Source of the DNA: Cercophora sp. LCS_1
Lineage: Eukaryota > Ascomycota > Sordariomycetes > Sordariales > Lasiosphaeriaceae
Assembly: GCA_036250225.1 (NCBI GenBank)
Contig: JAPZLL010000007.1
Span: 1,364,001-1,428,000 of the forward strand
Length of the DNA: 64,000 bases
Direction: 5' to 3'
Positions 1 to 9,340 of the stretch are shown one piece after another; position 1 is the first letter of the stretch, and every line of letters begins with the position of its first letter. The translations under genes and the position numbers were made by a program. The notes below the pieces were generated by a model, which saw only the letters and a list, made by a program, of their open reading frames with translations, had not been told where the DNA came from and did not search any database.

Positions 1-3000
1 GATGTCACCCAGTCCCTCCTGGAGTGCGTCAATAATCTCTGAAACACCAGCAAGGGGTCGAGTGCTGATGTCGGTGCGAAGGCTGCTGAGACCGTCATGC
101 AGAGCCTCAATGAACTCCTTGCTACTACCAGGCTGTGGTATCGCAGGAATCAGAGACGAGTTGACTGTGTCACGAAGGGACTCGATCTCTTCACGGAGCA
201 TCTCCTTGGAGTCGTAGGTTGACTTGGCCATGAGGTCGGCAATTTCTTCGCGGAAGCCTTCAAGAGTTGCGACGAGATGCGCCATGGCCTCGCCAGGGTC
301 TGCGTCGCCTCGGGCACGCTCGATATACACCTCCATGTCGTGGCGAAGCTTCTCAAACCCGTCCTTGGTTGCGTCGAGGACCTGTTCTGTGTCCCTACCA
401 TTGGCTGCGACGTTCTGTTTGGCCTCGTCGGAGACAGCCTTGAATTGGATCTCGAGGAAATCCTTGAGCTCGTGGAGACCCTTGACCACCTCGTCATTGG
501 TTGAAGAAATGGGAACCAAAGCCGACGAGGATGAGTCGCCCTTGGGAAAGTCAAATGCCTCAAGACCCTCCTTGACAGCACGCGCCATGTCACCAGAGAG
601 ATCCAACGATTCGAGACCTTCCTTGACCGCGGCGGTAATATCGACAGGGTTGAGCGGATCAACCGGATCGACTGGGGGAAGTGCAGATCGAGCGACGAGG
701 GCCGATGATTGAACCGCCGAGAAGTCGAAAGCCTCCAGCCCCTTCTTCACGGCGCTGTCGATGCTGCCATAAATGTCGAGCGAGTCGATACCCTCCTTGA
801 CCGCGTCCGATACATCGACTCGGCTGAGGTCGGAGCGTGGTAGGACCGAAGTAAAGTCGAAGGTCTTGAGTGCCTCCGCGACGGCATGCTGGACATCCAC
901 GGACACGTCCATTGAATCAAGTCCATCCTTGATGGCATCAGCCACGTCAACTCTGGAAAGATCAGATCGGGGCACGAGAGCTGATGCGTAGACAGACGCA
1001 AAGTCGAAGGACTTAAGGGCTTCGTTGACAGCGCGAGACATGTCGATGGGAAGGCCCGATGATTGGATTCCATCTCTGACTGCGTCCAGCATCTCTGAAC
1101 TGAGGTCGAGGGACCGGAGTCCTTGCTTAACGGCATCGGTCACATCTCCCTTGCTGATCGGCTGAGGTACCAGGGCCGACGAGTGGATCGCGGAGAAGTC
1201 AAACGCGTGCAAACCCTCGTTGACAGCGTCCAGAATATCGTGATGAGTGAGCTCGGGCCCGCGAGGAGGGGGCGGGTCTGGGACGGGGAAGTCGAATGTA
1301 TGTAGACCCTCCTTGACGGCATCGAGCATATCATCCCGGGAAAGTTCAGGGCCGAGCGAGGGCGCCACGGGGAACTCAAACTCCTCCAAGCATTCGCGAA
1401 CAGCTTCCAGGACTTCATCCCGGGAGAGAGTGGCAGGCGTATCAATGGGCGGAGGAGTGAAATGCTTCAGACCCTCGACCACAGCCTTGAAGACCTCATC
1501 TCTTGTTGCGCCAGGAGGTCGATCGTCCCGGGGTGCGTATTGGCGAAGGCCCTCTTTGAGGCACTCAAGAACTTCACCCCGCTCGAGTCCAATCTGCTGA
1601 ATCTCGATCTCGGGCTTATACTTCTCCCAGGCATCTTTGACAGCCTGAATGACATCATCTCTTCGGAGCTCAGGCTGCCGCGGTTTGTTGGCCTGCGAGT
1701 CCTTGAGGGCGGCCCTCATACTGTTGTAGATCTCTTTGTAGTCGACTGACGTGTCCCGGGAAATGGTCGTGCCGGACGATTGTCGACGATGTTCTCGGAG
1801 CATGCTGTTAAGATGTTCCTTCATCTCCGCTAGTCCCTCCTCCACGATCCTCGTCATCTCAGCCTGACTTGCGGCGTCTGGTTGGCCCGACACAGCCGTC
1901 CCGCCAGCGACTTCATCGAGCCTCCGGCCGATCTCTCGTCCCATGCCGAGAACCTCGCCACGAAGTTCGCGAACGAGCGCTTTGACCTCGGCCGTAAGTC
2001 CGCCGCCTTGCGCAACGCTGTCCTTTACAGTTCGGATAGCTTTGAGGACATCTTCGTTGATGACTTCGGCCGTCTGGGCAGTTGGCGCAGACGACCGTCG
2101 AGCATCCTGCCCTTGTAGCAGCCTGCTAGTACGCGAAGCGAAGGTGGCTGCGTCGTTAAAGTCGAGCTCTCGGCGACGAGGCTCCTCCCCGTCGTCACTA
2201 AAGCTCCAATTGCGGGTGCGGTTGCCTCCACCGTTGCCCCCGTTGCCCCCAGCTCCTCCACTGGCTGGAACTATTGCATTTTGCTGGTTAGACTTGACAA
2301 TTCGGATGAGCTCTTCTAACTTGTTGGCGGGCGCAAGACCAGAAAGCTTGTCGGCAAGTTCTGTAAGGCGAGAAAGCAGGTTTTCTTGGCCCTCCCGGGT
2401 CCCCATGTCGCGCAGGATCTTCTCAAGCAAAGCGATGGAAGCAGGAGAGTCCGCAATGAGGGAAGGGGTGCTCAAAAGCGACTCGCGATCGAGTGACGCG
2501 GCAAAACTGTTTGGCGATGGTATCCGGGGCAGGGAGAAGGGTCGCACCGTCTTGGACAACTGGGTAGGCGAGGAGGGGTGGTTTCGGGTACCTTCGAGGA
2601 GGAGAGGCCCTCCGTAAGGATCTCTCGTTACGCTCTTTTTCGCATCTGACACCAAGTCGCGAAGGCTCTTTCGGATGTCTTCGTCGCGGGCCTTTGTGGC
2701 CTCCTTCAAACTAAGAAGGTCGGTCGCATTGTCCCTGCTTCGTCTGCTGAGCTGTGACATCTCCTTCTGGAGACTGGTCGCAATGTTTGTGAGGGTGATG
2801 ATCTGGTTCGACAGGGCGTCAAACGACTGCGGGATCCGGACAGCCGAAGCGTTGGAGCCATTGGTGATGTTAGCCAGAGGAGTCTCCGGGTCTTTCGGTG
2901 GTGGCGGGTTTGTATTCGGGCTGCTGGTGCTCATATTCTGGAGAGCGAGCATTGTTGCTGACTGGGGGGGCGTGTTCTCACCCAAGATGCTCTGATGTGG

Positions 3001-3747
3001 TCGTCGGATGGCAGTCGGCCGCAGGATGGGTGTCAGGCTAGGACCCGGGACTGGCGACGAGACGAATATCCTGTCGCCGTCGTTGAGCTTGGGCTCGCTG
3101 GCGAATAGGTCGCGGTCGCGGCCGCGGGACGGCGTCGAGGGCCTGTCGTACTTCTCGGGCGACTTGGGCGTCGACGGTGAGTCACGACCACCGCCCTCTA
3201 GCATCAAGCTGATGTCCTTCACCGAGGCTGGCTGCAGGGACTGCATGCGACGATGTGTCGAGCCGCGCAAGAGATTGGATCGCTCTGGCGATGTCTCGGC
3301 AGTTCTCTTGGGGCCATGCGGCACCAAAGCGCTCTCACGCGCCTTCTCTGTCAGAGCGGCATGCGCGGACTGGATGGCACTACTAGTGCCAGCCCGCGAG
3401 ATGACGGGGGACTGCGGGTTGAGAGGCAGTGGCGGAGGCGCCCTCTCGGGATCTGAGCTGTCCCACCTGTTCTTGATCAGTGATTGCCACAGCTTTGACA
3501 TTGGGTTCCGAGACTCCAGCGCGTCAGCGGGCACTACCCTGCTAACAGCCGTGTTGCTGTTGGAAAAGAAGTCTCCAGCAACAGCCACCGCTGTAGACAA
3601 CCGTGGAGACGTTGGACTTCTTGACAATAGGGAAGTAGCTGCATACATGGGCACCAGAGCGCGGCCGTCCGCCGACGACGCGGAATGCTGGTGTCTCAGA
3701 GACACGTCCATCTTGTCCCAGGGCGCATCCCTCTCAATGGGAGGCAT
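1..3747 (-). CDS. Very large DAVKEGL-repeat coiled protein, 5' part (runs off left edge)
   Basis: The minus strand is open without a stop or obvious intron from an ATG at 3747 (context CAAC before ATG) to base 1, giving 1249 codons. The C-terminus lies outside the window. Residues 1-300 are Ser/Pro-rich and look disordered, with an SPERSNLLRG stretch and PSTPxSP motifs. Residues about 310-400 contain a predicted helical segment (SFDALSNQIITLTNIATSLQ). Residues about 470-690 are helix-rich, with one Gly/Asn-rich linker. From about residue 695 to the edge the sequence is built from imperfect 30-36-residue units with the core D-x-x-x-A-V-K-x-G-L-x-x-[FL]-D-[FLV], often followed by an SSALVPRS-type linker. 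I do not recognise the family. The architecture resembles giant fungal cytoskeletal or septal linker proteins such as the Woronin-body tether leashin, but that is only a guess. Confidence 0.85.
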   Translation of the reverse strand, partial: MPPIERDAPWDKMDVSLRHQHSASSADGRALVPMYAATSLLSRSPTSPRLSTAVAVAGDFFSNSNTAVSRVVPADALESRNPMSKLWQSLIKNRWDSSDPERAPPPLPLNPQSPVISRAGTSSAIQSAHAALTEKARESALVPHGPKRTAETSPERSNLLRGSTHRRMQSLQPASVKDISLMLEGGGRDSPSTPKSPEKYDRPSTPSRGRDRDLFASEPKLNDGDRIFVSSPVPGPSLTPILRPTAIRRPHQSILGENTPPQSATMLALQNMSTSSPNTNPPPPKDPETPLANITNGSNASAVRIPQSFDALSNQIITLTNIATSLQKEMSQLSRRSRDNATDLLSLKEATKARDEDIRKSLRDLVSDAKKSVTRDPYGGPLLLEGTRNHPSSPTQLSKTVRPFSLPRIPSPNSFAASLDRESLLSTPSLIADSPASIALLEKILRDMGTREGQENLLSRLTELADKLSGLAPANKLEELIRIVKSNQQNAIVPASGGAGGNGGNGGGNRTRNWSFSDDGEEPRRRELDFNDAATFASRTSRLLQGQDARRSSAPTAQTAEVINEDVLKAIRTVKDSVAQGGGLTAEVKALVRELRGEVLGMGREIGRRLDEVAGGTAVSGQPDAASQAEMTRIVEEGLAEMKEHLNSMLREHRRQSSGTTISRDTSVDYKEIYNSMRAALKDSQANKPRQPELRRDDVIQAVKDAWEKYKPEIEIQQIGLERGEVLECLKEGLRQYAPRDDRPPGATRDEVFKAVVEGLKHFTPPPIDTPATLSRDEVLEAVRECLEEFEFPVAPSLGPELSRDDMLDAVKEGLHTFDFPVPDPPPPRGPELTHHDILDAVNEGLHAFDFSAIHSSALVPQPISKGDVTDAVKQGLRSLDLSSEMLDAVRDGIQSSGLPIDMSRAVNEALKSFDFASVYASALVPRSDLSRVDVADAIKDGLDSMDVSVDVQHAVAEALKTFDFTSVLPRSDLSRVDVSDAVKEGIDSLDIYGSIDSAVKKGLEAFDFSAVQSSALVARSALPPVDPVDPLNPVDITAAVKEGLESLDLSGDMARAVKEGLEAFDFPKGDSSSSALVPISSTNDEVVKGLHELKDFLEIQFKAVSDEAKQNVAANGRDTEQVLDATKDGFEKLRHDMEVYIERARGDADPGEAMAHLVATLEGFREEIADLMAKSTYDSKEMLREEIESLRDTVNSSLIPAIPQPGSSKEFIEALHDGLSSLRTDISTRPLAGVSEIIDALQEGLGDI

Positions 3748-4392
3748 GTTGCTGGCGCTATTGTTCTGCGCAGTCGGTGTGGTGAGGAATGTTGCGGTTC
3801 GTGTGGTGAGGTTGCAGGTAGGTATTGTTTGGTTTGCGGAATGCGCTATGCAGATCGAGGCTTCGCTTCAAAACAGAAGTACAAGAAAAGGGAATCAATC
3901 CCGCTCGCTCCAACAGAACGCAACTGAAGCCAAAACCCGATTGAGGTATGCGAGAGGAAGGTATTCAGAGCGGAACCGAGCAGAAGATGTTGCAGGGTAT
4001 AGCTGACTTGTTAAGGCCTGAGAGCAGAGGGGTCGGAGCATCCACCTTCAACAACAGCAATTGCGTTGGCGCCTTCCTGGCCAATTGCCAGTCGTTATGT
4101 TGATTGTTTGCTGTTTCCCTAGCAACCCCGCGCTGCACCCCGAGTGATTGGGTCCAAATCGGCTGATCCATGCACGCTACGCAGGGGATAGCGCCTGCTG
4201 CAGCCTTCCCTATCGATAAGGGGCCGTCCCGGGATTCAACGCTCAGATGGACTTCCCGTCCAGCTCCCAAGCCCCAACGTCGTCACATCCCATCGGTCAC
4301 ATTTGCCATGCCGCAGTCAGCCGTAATTATTACATGAACTCACTCAGGTCGTACTTGTGCAACGCATCCGGTTCATTCATGCTATGTGACTG
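3748..4392. other. Intergenic, upstream of the repeat-protein gene
   Basis: This 645-bp gap lies between the start of the repeat-protein gene and the stop of the PLP-homeostasis gene, both on the minus strand. It must hold the promoter and 5' UTR of the former. Open frames here are short and do not look like protein. I see no RNA gene or repeat. Confidence 0.6.
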
Positions 4393-5286
4393 TCAAGCCA
4401 CAATCTTTGCCTCGGACTTTGGTGGTCTCTGTCCGAAAATGGTGCTACCAACACGCACCTCGTCGCTTCCCATCACAATTGCGCCCTCAAAGTCCTCGCT
4501 CATCCCCATGCTCAACTCCAAGCTCCTCTCCAGTCCTAGCTCCTTGACTACTAGGTCCCTCTGCTCCCTAAGAAGTACAAAGTCCTCATTCTCATTCTCC
4601 GGCGTTGTGGCAACGCTCCGCGCAATGGCGCCAATGGTCATGAGACCCAGGAGATGCAGGTTGGGACAGTCGTTTACGATTGACCGGCATAGTGACACGA
4701 CATCCTCACCGAGGGAGCATCCCGACTTGGACTCCTCCCCAGACGTGTTTACCTGAACATGGATGTTGAGTTTCGCTGCTTCCGGATTTGCCTTGATTAG
4801 ATCCCCTCGATACTTGTCAAGCAGCTCAGCCTTTTTCAGCGAGTCGACGCTTGACACACACCAGAGGTTAGGGATCTTGGGAAGGGTTTTGCAGTGGGCT
4901 TCGCTGTCAGCAGAGCATGCACTTTGAAGAAGGAGAGCAGCATACTTGACTGGAGACCACCGATAAAGTGCCATTGGATTTCTCTTGGCAGGAGTTGTGC
5001 CTTCTCCTTGAGCTCTTGGGCATAGTTCTCCCCAAAATGGAGTTGCCGAGCTGGAGATGTGTGCAGCGCAAGAATGTCGTTGGCTGGCTTGAGCTTGGAA
5101 ACAGCCACCAAACGGACCTGGGATAACTGTTAGGACGGCTGAACGCGGGGCACAGATGACCCTTGTGTCGAGACTCACACTTCGTCCTTTTGCCACTGCT
5201 GCAATCTTCTCTGAGACACCCTGCAGCTGCGACACCAAAGAACTCGCCCGCACCGGATCTATGACTGTCATATCCGCTTCGCTCAT
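4393..5286 (-). CDS. PLPBP: Pyridoxal-phosphate homeostasis protein (YggS/PLPBP, alanine racemase N-domain-like)
   Basis: Binds pyridoxal 5'-phosphate and buffers its cellular level; the family (bacterial YggS, yeast YBL036C, human PLPBP) has a racemase-type TIM barrel without known catalysis. Exons on the minus strand: 5286-5179, 5117-4946, 4898-4393 (261 aa). Introns are 61 bp (donor GTGAGT, branch CTAAC) and 47 bp (branch CTGAC). The spliced frame gives VRLVAVSKLKPAN with the PLP-lysine, HFGENYAQEL, WHFIGGLQS, VNTSGEESKSG, LLGLMTIG and LSMGMSEDFEGAI, all family hallmarks in the correct order. An in-frame upstream ATG at 5376 would add 30 residues (start MPRAQRQAPRVV) that are fairly basic; I chose 5286 because the family normally starts near there. 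Function comes from the family; exon joins are inferred from splice sites and homology to the motif order. Confidence 0.93.
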   Translation of the reverse strand: MSEADMTVIDPVRASSLVSQLQGVSEKIAAVAKGRSVSLDTRVICAPRSAVLTVIPGPFGGCFQAQASQRHSCAAHISSSATPFWGELCPRAQGEGTTPAKRNPMALYRWSPVKYAALLLQSACSADSEAHCKTLPKIPNLWCVSSVDSLKKAELLDKYRGDLIKANPEAAKLNIHVQVNTSGEESKSGCSLGEDVVSLCRSIVNDCPNLHLLGLMTIGAIARSVATTPENENEDFVLLREQRDLVVKELGLERSLELSMGMSEDFEGAIVMGSDEVRVGSTIFGQRPPKSEAKIVA

Positions 5287-5887
5287 GCTGGAAAGCGCTC
5301 TCGACGTTGACGGTTGGCGCCACTGGTGTGGGTCGAGGTCAACGACTCTGGGTGCTTGTCTTTGCGCTCTTGGCATCTGTCACACACGACAGCTGGGCGG
5401 GAGGCTCCGTCGTGGCTCGTGCACAGGTCCACACCTCCCCGCTAACAGCCTCCGCGATGATGTTGGCGCATCCCCGTTAACCATCTCCCCGCTTCCAACT
5501 TCGTCTTCTCCTCACCACCATTTCACCACTGAAGCGATATGATGAGATACTCAACTGCTCACAAGATCTGCCTTGATCAAAGCAACGGCGTATCACCAAC
5601 GTAGAACGTACGGACTAGCCGGGGCGGCCTCTCGTTTTTGGTATCAGCGGGCGACCTATTGGCTGCGTGAAGTCCGGTACTCGAGCATGATTGGTGATTG
5701 AGAACGCGCCCCCTGCTCACGCTCTCCGCGCAACTCCAGAAATCGAGCCTCGATCTCACCTCAACAAAAAGTCCGTCGCCGCCAGTCCCGCGATCCCACA
5801 CTCACTCTCTAGCCCTCAGTCCCTTACCACAACCCATTCCTGATCGCCGTTCAAACATATCCCAGTGCTCTCCTCACAAAGCACATC
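5287..5887. other. Divergent promoter region, PLPBP / F-box gene
   Basis: A 601-bp stretch between two divergently transcribed genes. The right 200 bp is C-rich on the plus strand and grades into the equally C-rich start of the F-box gene. I see no other gene; it includes the alternative upstream ATG of the PLP gene at 5376. Confidence 0.55.
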
Positions 5888-6877
5888 ATGAACCCTCCTA
5901 TCTTCGCCAACACCTCACCCCCCCTCCCCATCGAAATCTGGCTCCTCATCCTGGAAAACCTCCCAGGTCTCTTCTTCCAAGCCGACCTCTCCCGTCTCAC
6001 CCTCTCCCGTCAATGGTACAACCTGGCCTATCCCATCTACCTCACGCGCATCGCCTACCACCCGCGCGCCATCTCCAACCTCATCAACCGCAAAACGCGC
6101 GGGATGCACAAAGTGCGCCACCAACTCATCAAATCCCTACGCTCCCTAGACATCGTCCTCCCCCCAACCCTCCCCGACACAACAAGCATCTACAACACGG
6201 AATCCAACCTCCTTCGGCTCTCCCTGCTCCTCCTCCAATGCCCCGAACTGCGCACCCTGTCCATAACCACCCTACCCCCCGCCCACCCCTGGCTCCCCAA
6301 CATCCTTCCCCTAAACATGATCCATCCATGCCTGGCCCTCCCAACCCTAACAACACTAGACCTGGATCTGGTCGGCGCAACAACAATGCGCTACAACCTC
6401 CCCGAGCATCTGTGTCCTCACCTCCCGCATCTGCTCTCACGGCTGCACACGTTCAAGCTCCGCGCGCGGTGTCTCTGTAAGGATGCTTTTCGGCTGCAGG
6501 ACGACCAGGTTCTAAGCGTCAAGACGCTGAGCGTGGATCTGTTCCTTGGTGACGTGGCGGAGCATAATCCCAAGTTGAATATGACACGCAAGTGTGGGGA
6601 AAAGCGGTGGGAGACATGGGTGAGTCCGAATGCGGAGTTGAGGGAGGCGTTGAAGAAGGTCAAGGCGCGGGTTGGGGACGGACGGGTCGAGATGGCACAT
6701 TTGGCGCCCAGTGGGGAGGTGCACGTTTGGGAGGCAGGGAAGGATGAGTGTTTCGTGACGGGGCGGAGGAGGAGGGTATTCCCGATTTTTGGTGAGTTGG
6801 AGGCGGGTGGGTGTTTTGAGGTGGTTCAGAATGAGGAGATGAGAGATGAGGTGACTGGGGATGAGTTGATTGTTTGA
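5888..6877 (+). CDS. F-box-like protein, single exon
   Basis: Intronless 329-residue frame with ATG at 5888 and TGA at 6875-6877. Residues 12-30 (LPIEIWLLILENLPG) match the start of an F-box, the Skp1-binding motif of SCF ubiquitin ligase adaptors, followed by the usual W and L residues (SRLTLSRQWYNLAYPIYL). Leu-rich strands around residues 75-170 (LRTLSITTLPPAHPW, LTTLDLDL) suggest a degenerate leucine-rich-repeat substrate domain. Substrate unknown. The first 600 bases use C-ending codons almost exclusively, whereas after about 6,480 codons turn G-ending and G-rich; see findings. Assignment to the F-box superfamily is from the N-terminal motif only. Confidence 0.75.
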   Translation: MNPPIFANTSPPLPIEIWLLILENLPGLFFQADLSRLTLSRQWYNLAYPIYLTRIAYHPRAISNLINRKTRGMHKVRHQLIKSLRSLDIVLPPTLPDTTSIYNTESNLLRLSLLLLQCPELRTLSITTLPPAHPWLPNILPLNMIHPCLALPTLTTLDLDLVGATTMRYNLPEHLCPHLPHLLSRLHTFKLRARCLCKDAFRLQDDQVLSVKTLSVDLFLGDVAEHNPKLNMTRKCGEKRWETWVSPNAELREALKKVKARVGDGRVEMAHLAPSGEVHVWEAGKDECFVTGRRRRVFPIFGELEAGGCFEVVQNEEMRDEVTGDELIV

Positions 6878-7195
6878 GGGACAGGTTGCTGTGAGTCGAT
6901 CGGGAGAGGCGTACGAGACTTAACTGCAGGGCTGCGCCCTTGGCCTTGGTTGTGGTTTTAAAGACTTCCATCTTCGCAGATATTACGGATAATACAGTTT
7001 GAGGTGTCTACCGACACCAAGGGAGATTTCCCGGCAACTATGCATTGCTACCTATGACATTCATGACAACATGCTATGTGCGTCCCTCCAACGGACATGC
7101 AAGACCAACGTGCAAAGACCCCCATGCCATGGCTCGTGAGTGCCTCCCAATCTTTCCTTCATCGCCGCGACTCAAAAACTTTCAACCCAGTAGAA
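6878..7195. other. Convergent intergenic region
   Basis: 318 bp between the stop of the F-box gene and the stop of the MO25 gene. It should carry both 3' ends. I see nothing else in it. Confidence 0.6.
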
Positions 7196-8467
7196 CTAGC
7201 GCTGTGGCGGAACCGGCTGAGGCGGCATGTTCCTAATCTGCTTGATGAGAAACTCCCTCTCATCGATAAACTGCTCGTCGTCTGTCCTGTCCTCGAGAAA
7301 GTGGGACAAAAAGTGCAGCAGTTTCTCCCGGTTCATGAGCAGAATCTTCTGAACCGGGATGGATTTGTGGGGGTTTGCGACGAAGACCTTGAACACATGA
7401 AATCCTTCGTATTGGACCATTTTCCTGTCGTCACGCAGGAGGTTCATGCAAATCTTCAGATGCTCGCCTCTGTCAACGTATGCCGTCATGACATTGTAGT
7501 TCGACCGATCCAGGAGAATCTCTCCCAGCAGCTTGATCGATTGCCGCTTCGTGACATAGCTGTTGGATTGGACAAGAACATTGTTGTACTTGTCGAAAAA
7601 AAGCTCAAAGTTCACAGACAAATATCTGGGAACAAGTTCCTTGTGTTTTGTGAGAAGCTCCTGAAACTTGGTCAGCATCACAGAATGGTCAAGGGGCGCA
7701 GCAGGCTTACCCTAAATGTTGTGAACGCATCTGCGGCTACCTCAAAGGAACTCTTGTCAATCCAGTCGAAAAAGCTCCAGAACACGCCGTTGCCACTCTG
7801 CGGTCGGTCCCTATTGATCGCATTGACGCCCCGTATGCTCGACCCCTGCGCATCGCCGTCATCGTAGAGAATGATAGCTGCCGCAGCCTCGCTCTTGAGG
7901 ACCTCCCGAAGAACAGTGCCCGCAGGCGTCGCACTCTCTTTGTGGTCGTATCCCCTGCACAACTCCACAAGCACCTGAGGCCGCTTCTCGACGACGTAAG
8001 CAAGGGCCAGCGGTTCGCTCTTAGCGGTGGCTGTCGGCGGCCGGAAGCGGAAGACGTATGAGAAGATGACCTGGGTATCTTTTCGTGACTCGAAGGGAAG
8101 GAGGTAGAGGTTCACAGCCAGAAGGTACAGGAGATCCTCTTCGATTATTCCGGTGACCAATTGGTAGATCTGCTCTGGGGTTGCCTCGGACTCTATTGCG
8201 CATTAGCATCCACGCAAGTACACAGTAGCAACTGGCGTACCATGTGTGCCTTGGAGTATCTGCTTCATCTGTGAGAGAATCTTGGCGAGCTCTTCGGCCT
8301 TCAATGATGTCAGCGGAGACACAAAGTTTGGGTGCATGCGTGTTTACCTTGGGCGGCGCCGCTGCCGTTGATGTTGCTCCCTCCAACTTCAGAACATGTT
8401 CCCTTGCTTGTTTTGCCAAGTCGGTAGTGTTGGCCCTTGCCCGCGCTCTCCCAAAGAGAAATGACAT
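7196..8467 (-). CDS. hymA: MO25-family scaffold protein HymA/HYM1
   Basis: MO25/CAB39-type helical-repeat scaffold that binds and activates GCK/STE20-type kinases acting upstream of NDR kinases; fungal HymA/HYM1 is needed for conidiophore and hyphal morphogenesis. Exons on the minus strand: 8467-8348, 8298-8241, 8192-7711, 7660-7196 (374 aa, normal for the family). Introns are 49, 48 and 50 bp with clean GT-AG ends. The spliced product begins MSFLFGRARAR. It continues with EELAKILSQMKQ, CRGYDHKESA, FDWIDKSSFEVAADAF, SNSYVTKRQSIKLLGEIL, MNLLRDDRKMVQYEGFHVFK and FVANPHKS, the strongly conserved MO25 core, and ends PPQPVPPQR. Divergent from the isoleucyl-tRNA synthetase gene. Identity is secure by motif order. 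Confidence 0.96.
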
Positions 8468-9340
8468 TTTGGCGTGTAACTACGGTTGAGTGGCGGTTCT
8501 AGAAACTCGACTCAGATCGGATCGAATTGCGAGGGCGACGACCGATGCAACCCGTGCCCAGCACGGAGCCTCAAGGCTCTTGACAACTGGACTTGTTTTG
8601 CAACAGGTGCTGGTGGTGGCAGAAATCGATAGTGTTGTTTGGTGAAGAAAACCCGCATCTACTGGTAGCGCGACGGCCGATGCGCCAGGTTCGTCGGCTT
8701 CTCACAACCCAGAGGGATGCGGATGTTTGTTATGATATCGAATGGAAGCGAGCTGCTGCTTGACGTCTGTCCAGGGTGCACTTCGCTGCCACGGCACCGG
8801 CCGACAGGTTCCAGGGTGAGCAACGGCGCTAAGGCAAATCACAGTTGCCAGTGCCCCACATTGGGGATCGGCCCCTGCAAGCCAATGTTTCATCCGAAAC
8901 TGCGATAAAGAGCTACTTCAAGATTCGGATTCACATGCAGCCAAGCAGTGAATGCTGGAAGGTTACAGGAAATGACTCTAGCTAGGAGGGTCCAAGTGCA
9001 TTTGAATGAGCCTTTTTGTTGTTTCACAGTGTGTTGACATAGCCCTAGGCTAACGGTTGGCCACGGATAGCAAGTACCGCCCTAGTCGATTCACTGCATT
9101 GGGCTGAAATCGGCGTGCCTGCCGCAGCGGTCCCAATTGACCCCGCAACCCCGCAACCCCTCCATCCCACCTGCTGCGCCAGCGATCGAGTCACACTCAA
9201 CTGAAAAATAATTTGTTTGAGGATCTGCGTCACGCTGTGAGTCAGGTTCAACTGTTGAAAAACCACCTTCCGGCGCCTGCCAAGGCCTTTTCCTCACACA
9301 ACAAGAGCCCGACCCTTGACATTGCTGGCCGTTCTCCACC
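8468..9340. other. Divergent promoter region, hymA / ILS1
   Basis: 873 bp between divergent genes. It holds a TGAGTCA site close to ILS1 (listed separately) and no convincing coding frame or RNA gene. Confidence 0.6.
9238..9244. promoter_or_regulatory. Gcn4/CPC1-type site upstream of ILS1
   Basis: The heptamer TGAGTCA lies about 100 bp before the ILS1 start codon. It is the exact reverse complement of TGACTCA, the binding site of the bZIP activators Gcn4 and CPC1 of general amino-acid control. Aminoacyl-tRNA synthetase genes are known targets of that system, so the position is meaningful. Binding here is inferred. Confidence 0.55.

Noticed and set aside
224..4006. Several plus-strand frames of 70-330 codons
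   Set aside because: Antisense to the continuous 1249-codon repeat-protein frame; their repetitiveness copies that of the real gene.
5698..6480. 260-codon Pro/His-rich frame on the plus strand
   Set aside because: Shifted-frame shadow of the C-rich 5' half of the F-box gene; CCC/CAC codons arise from its composition.
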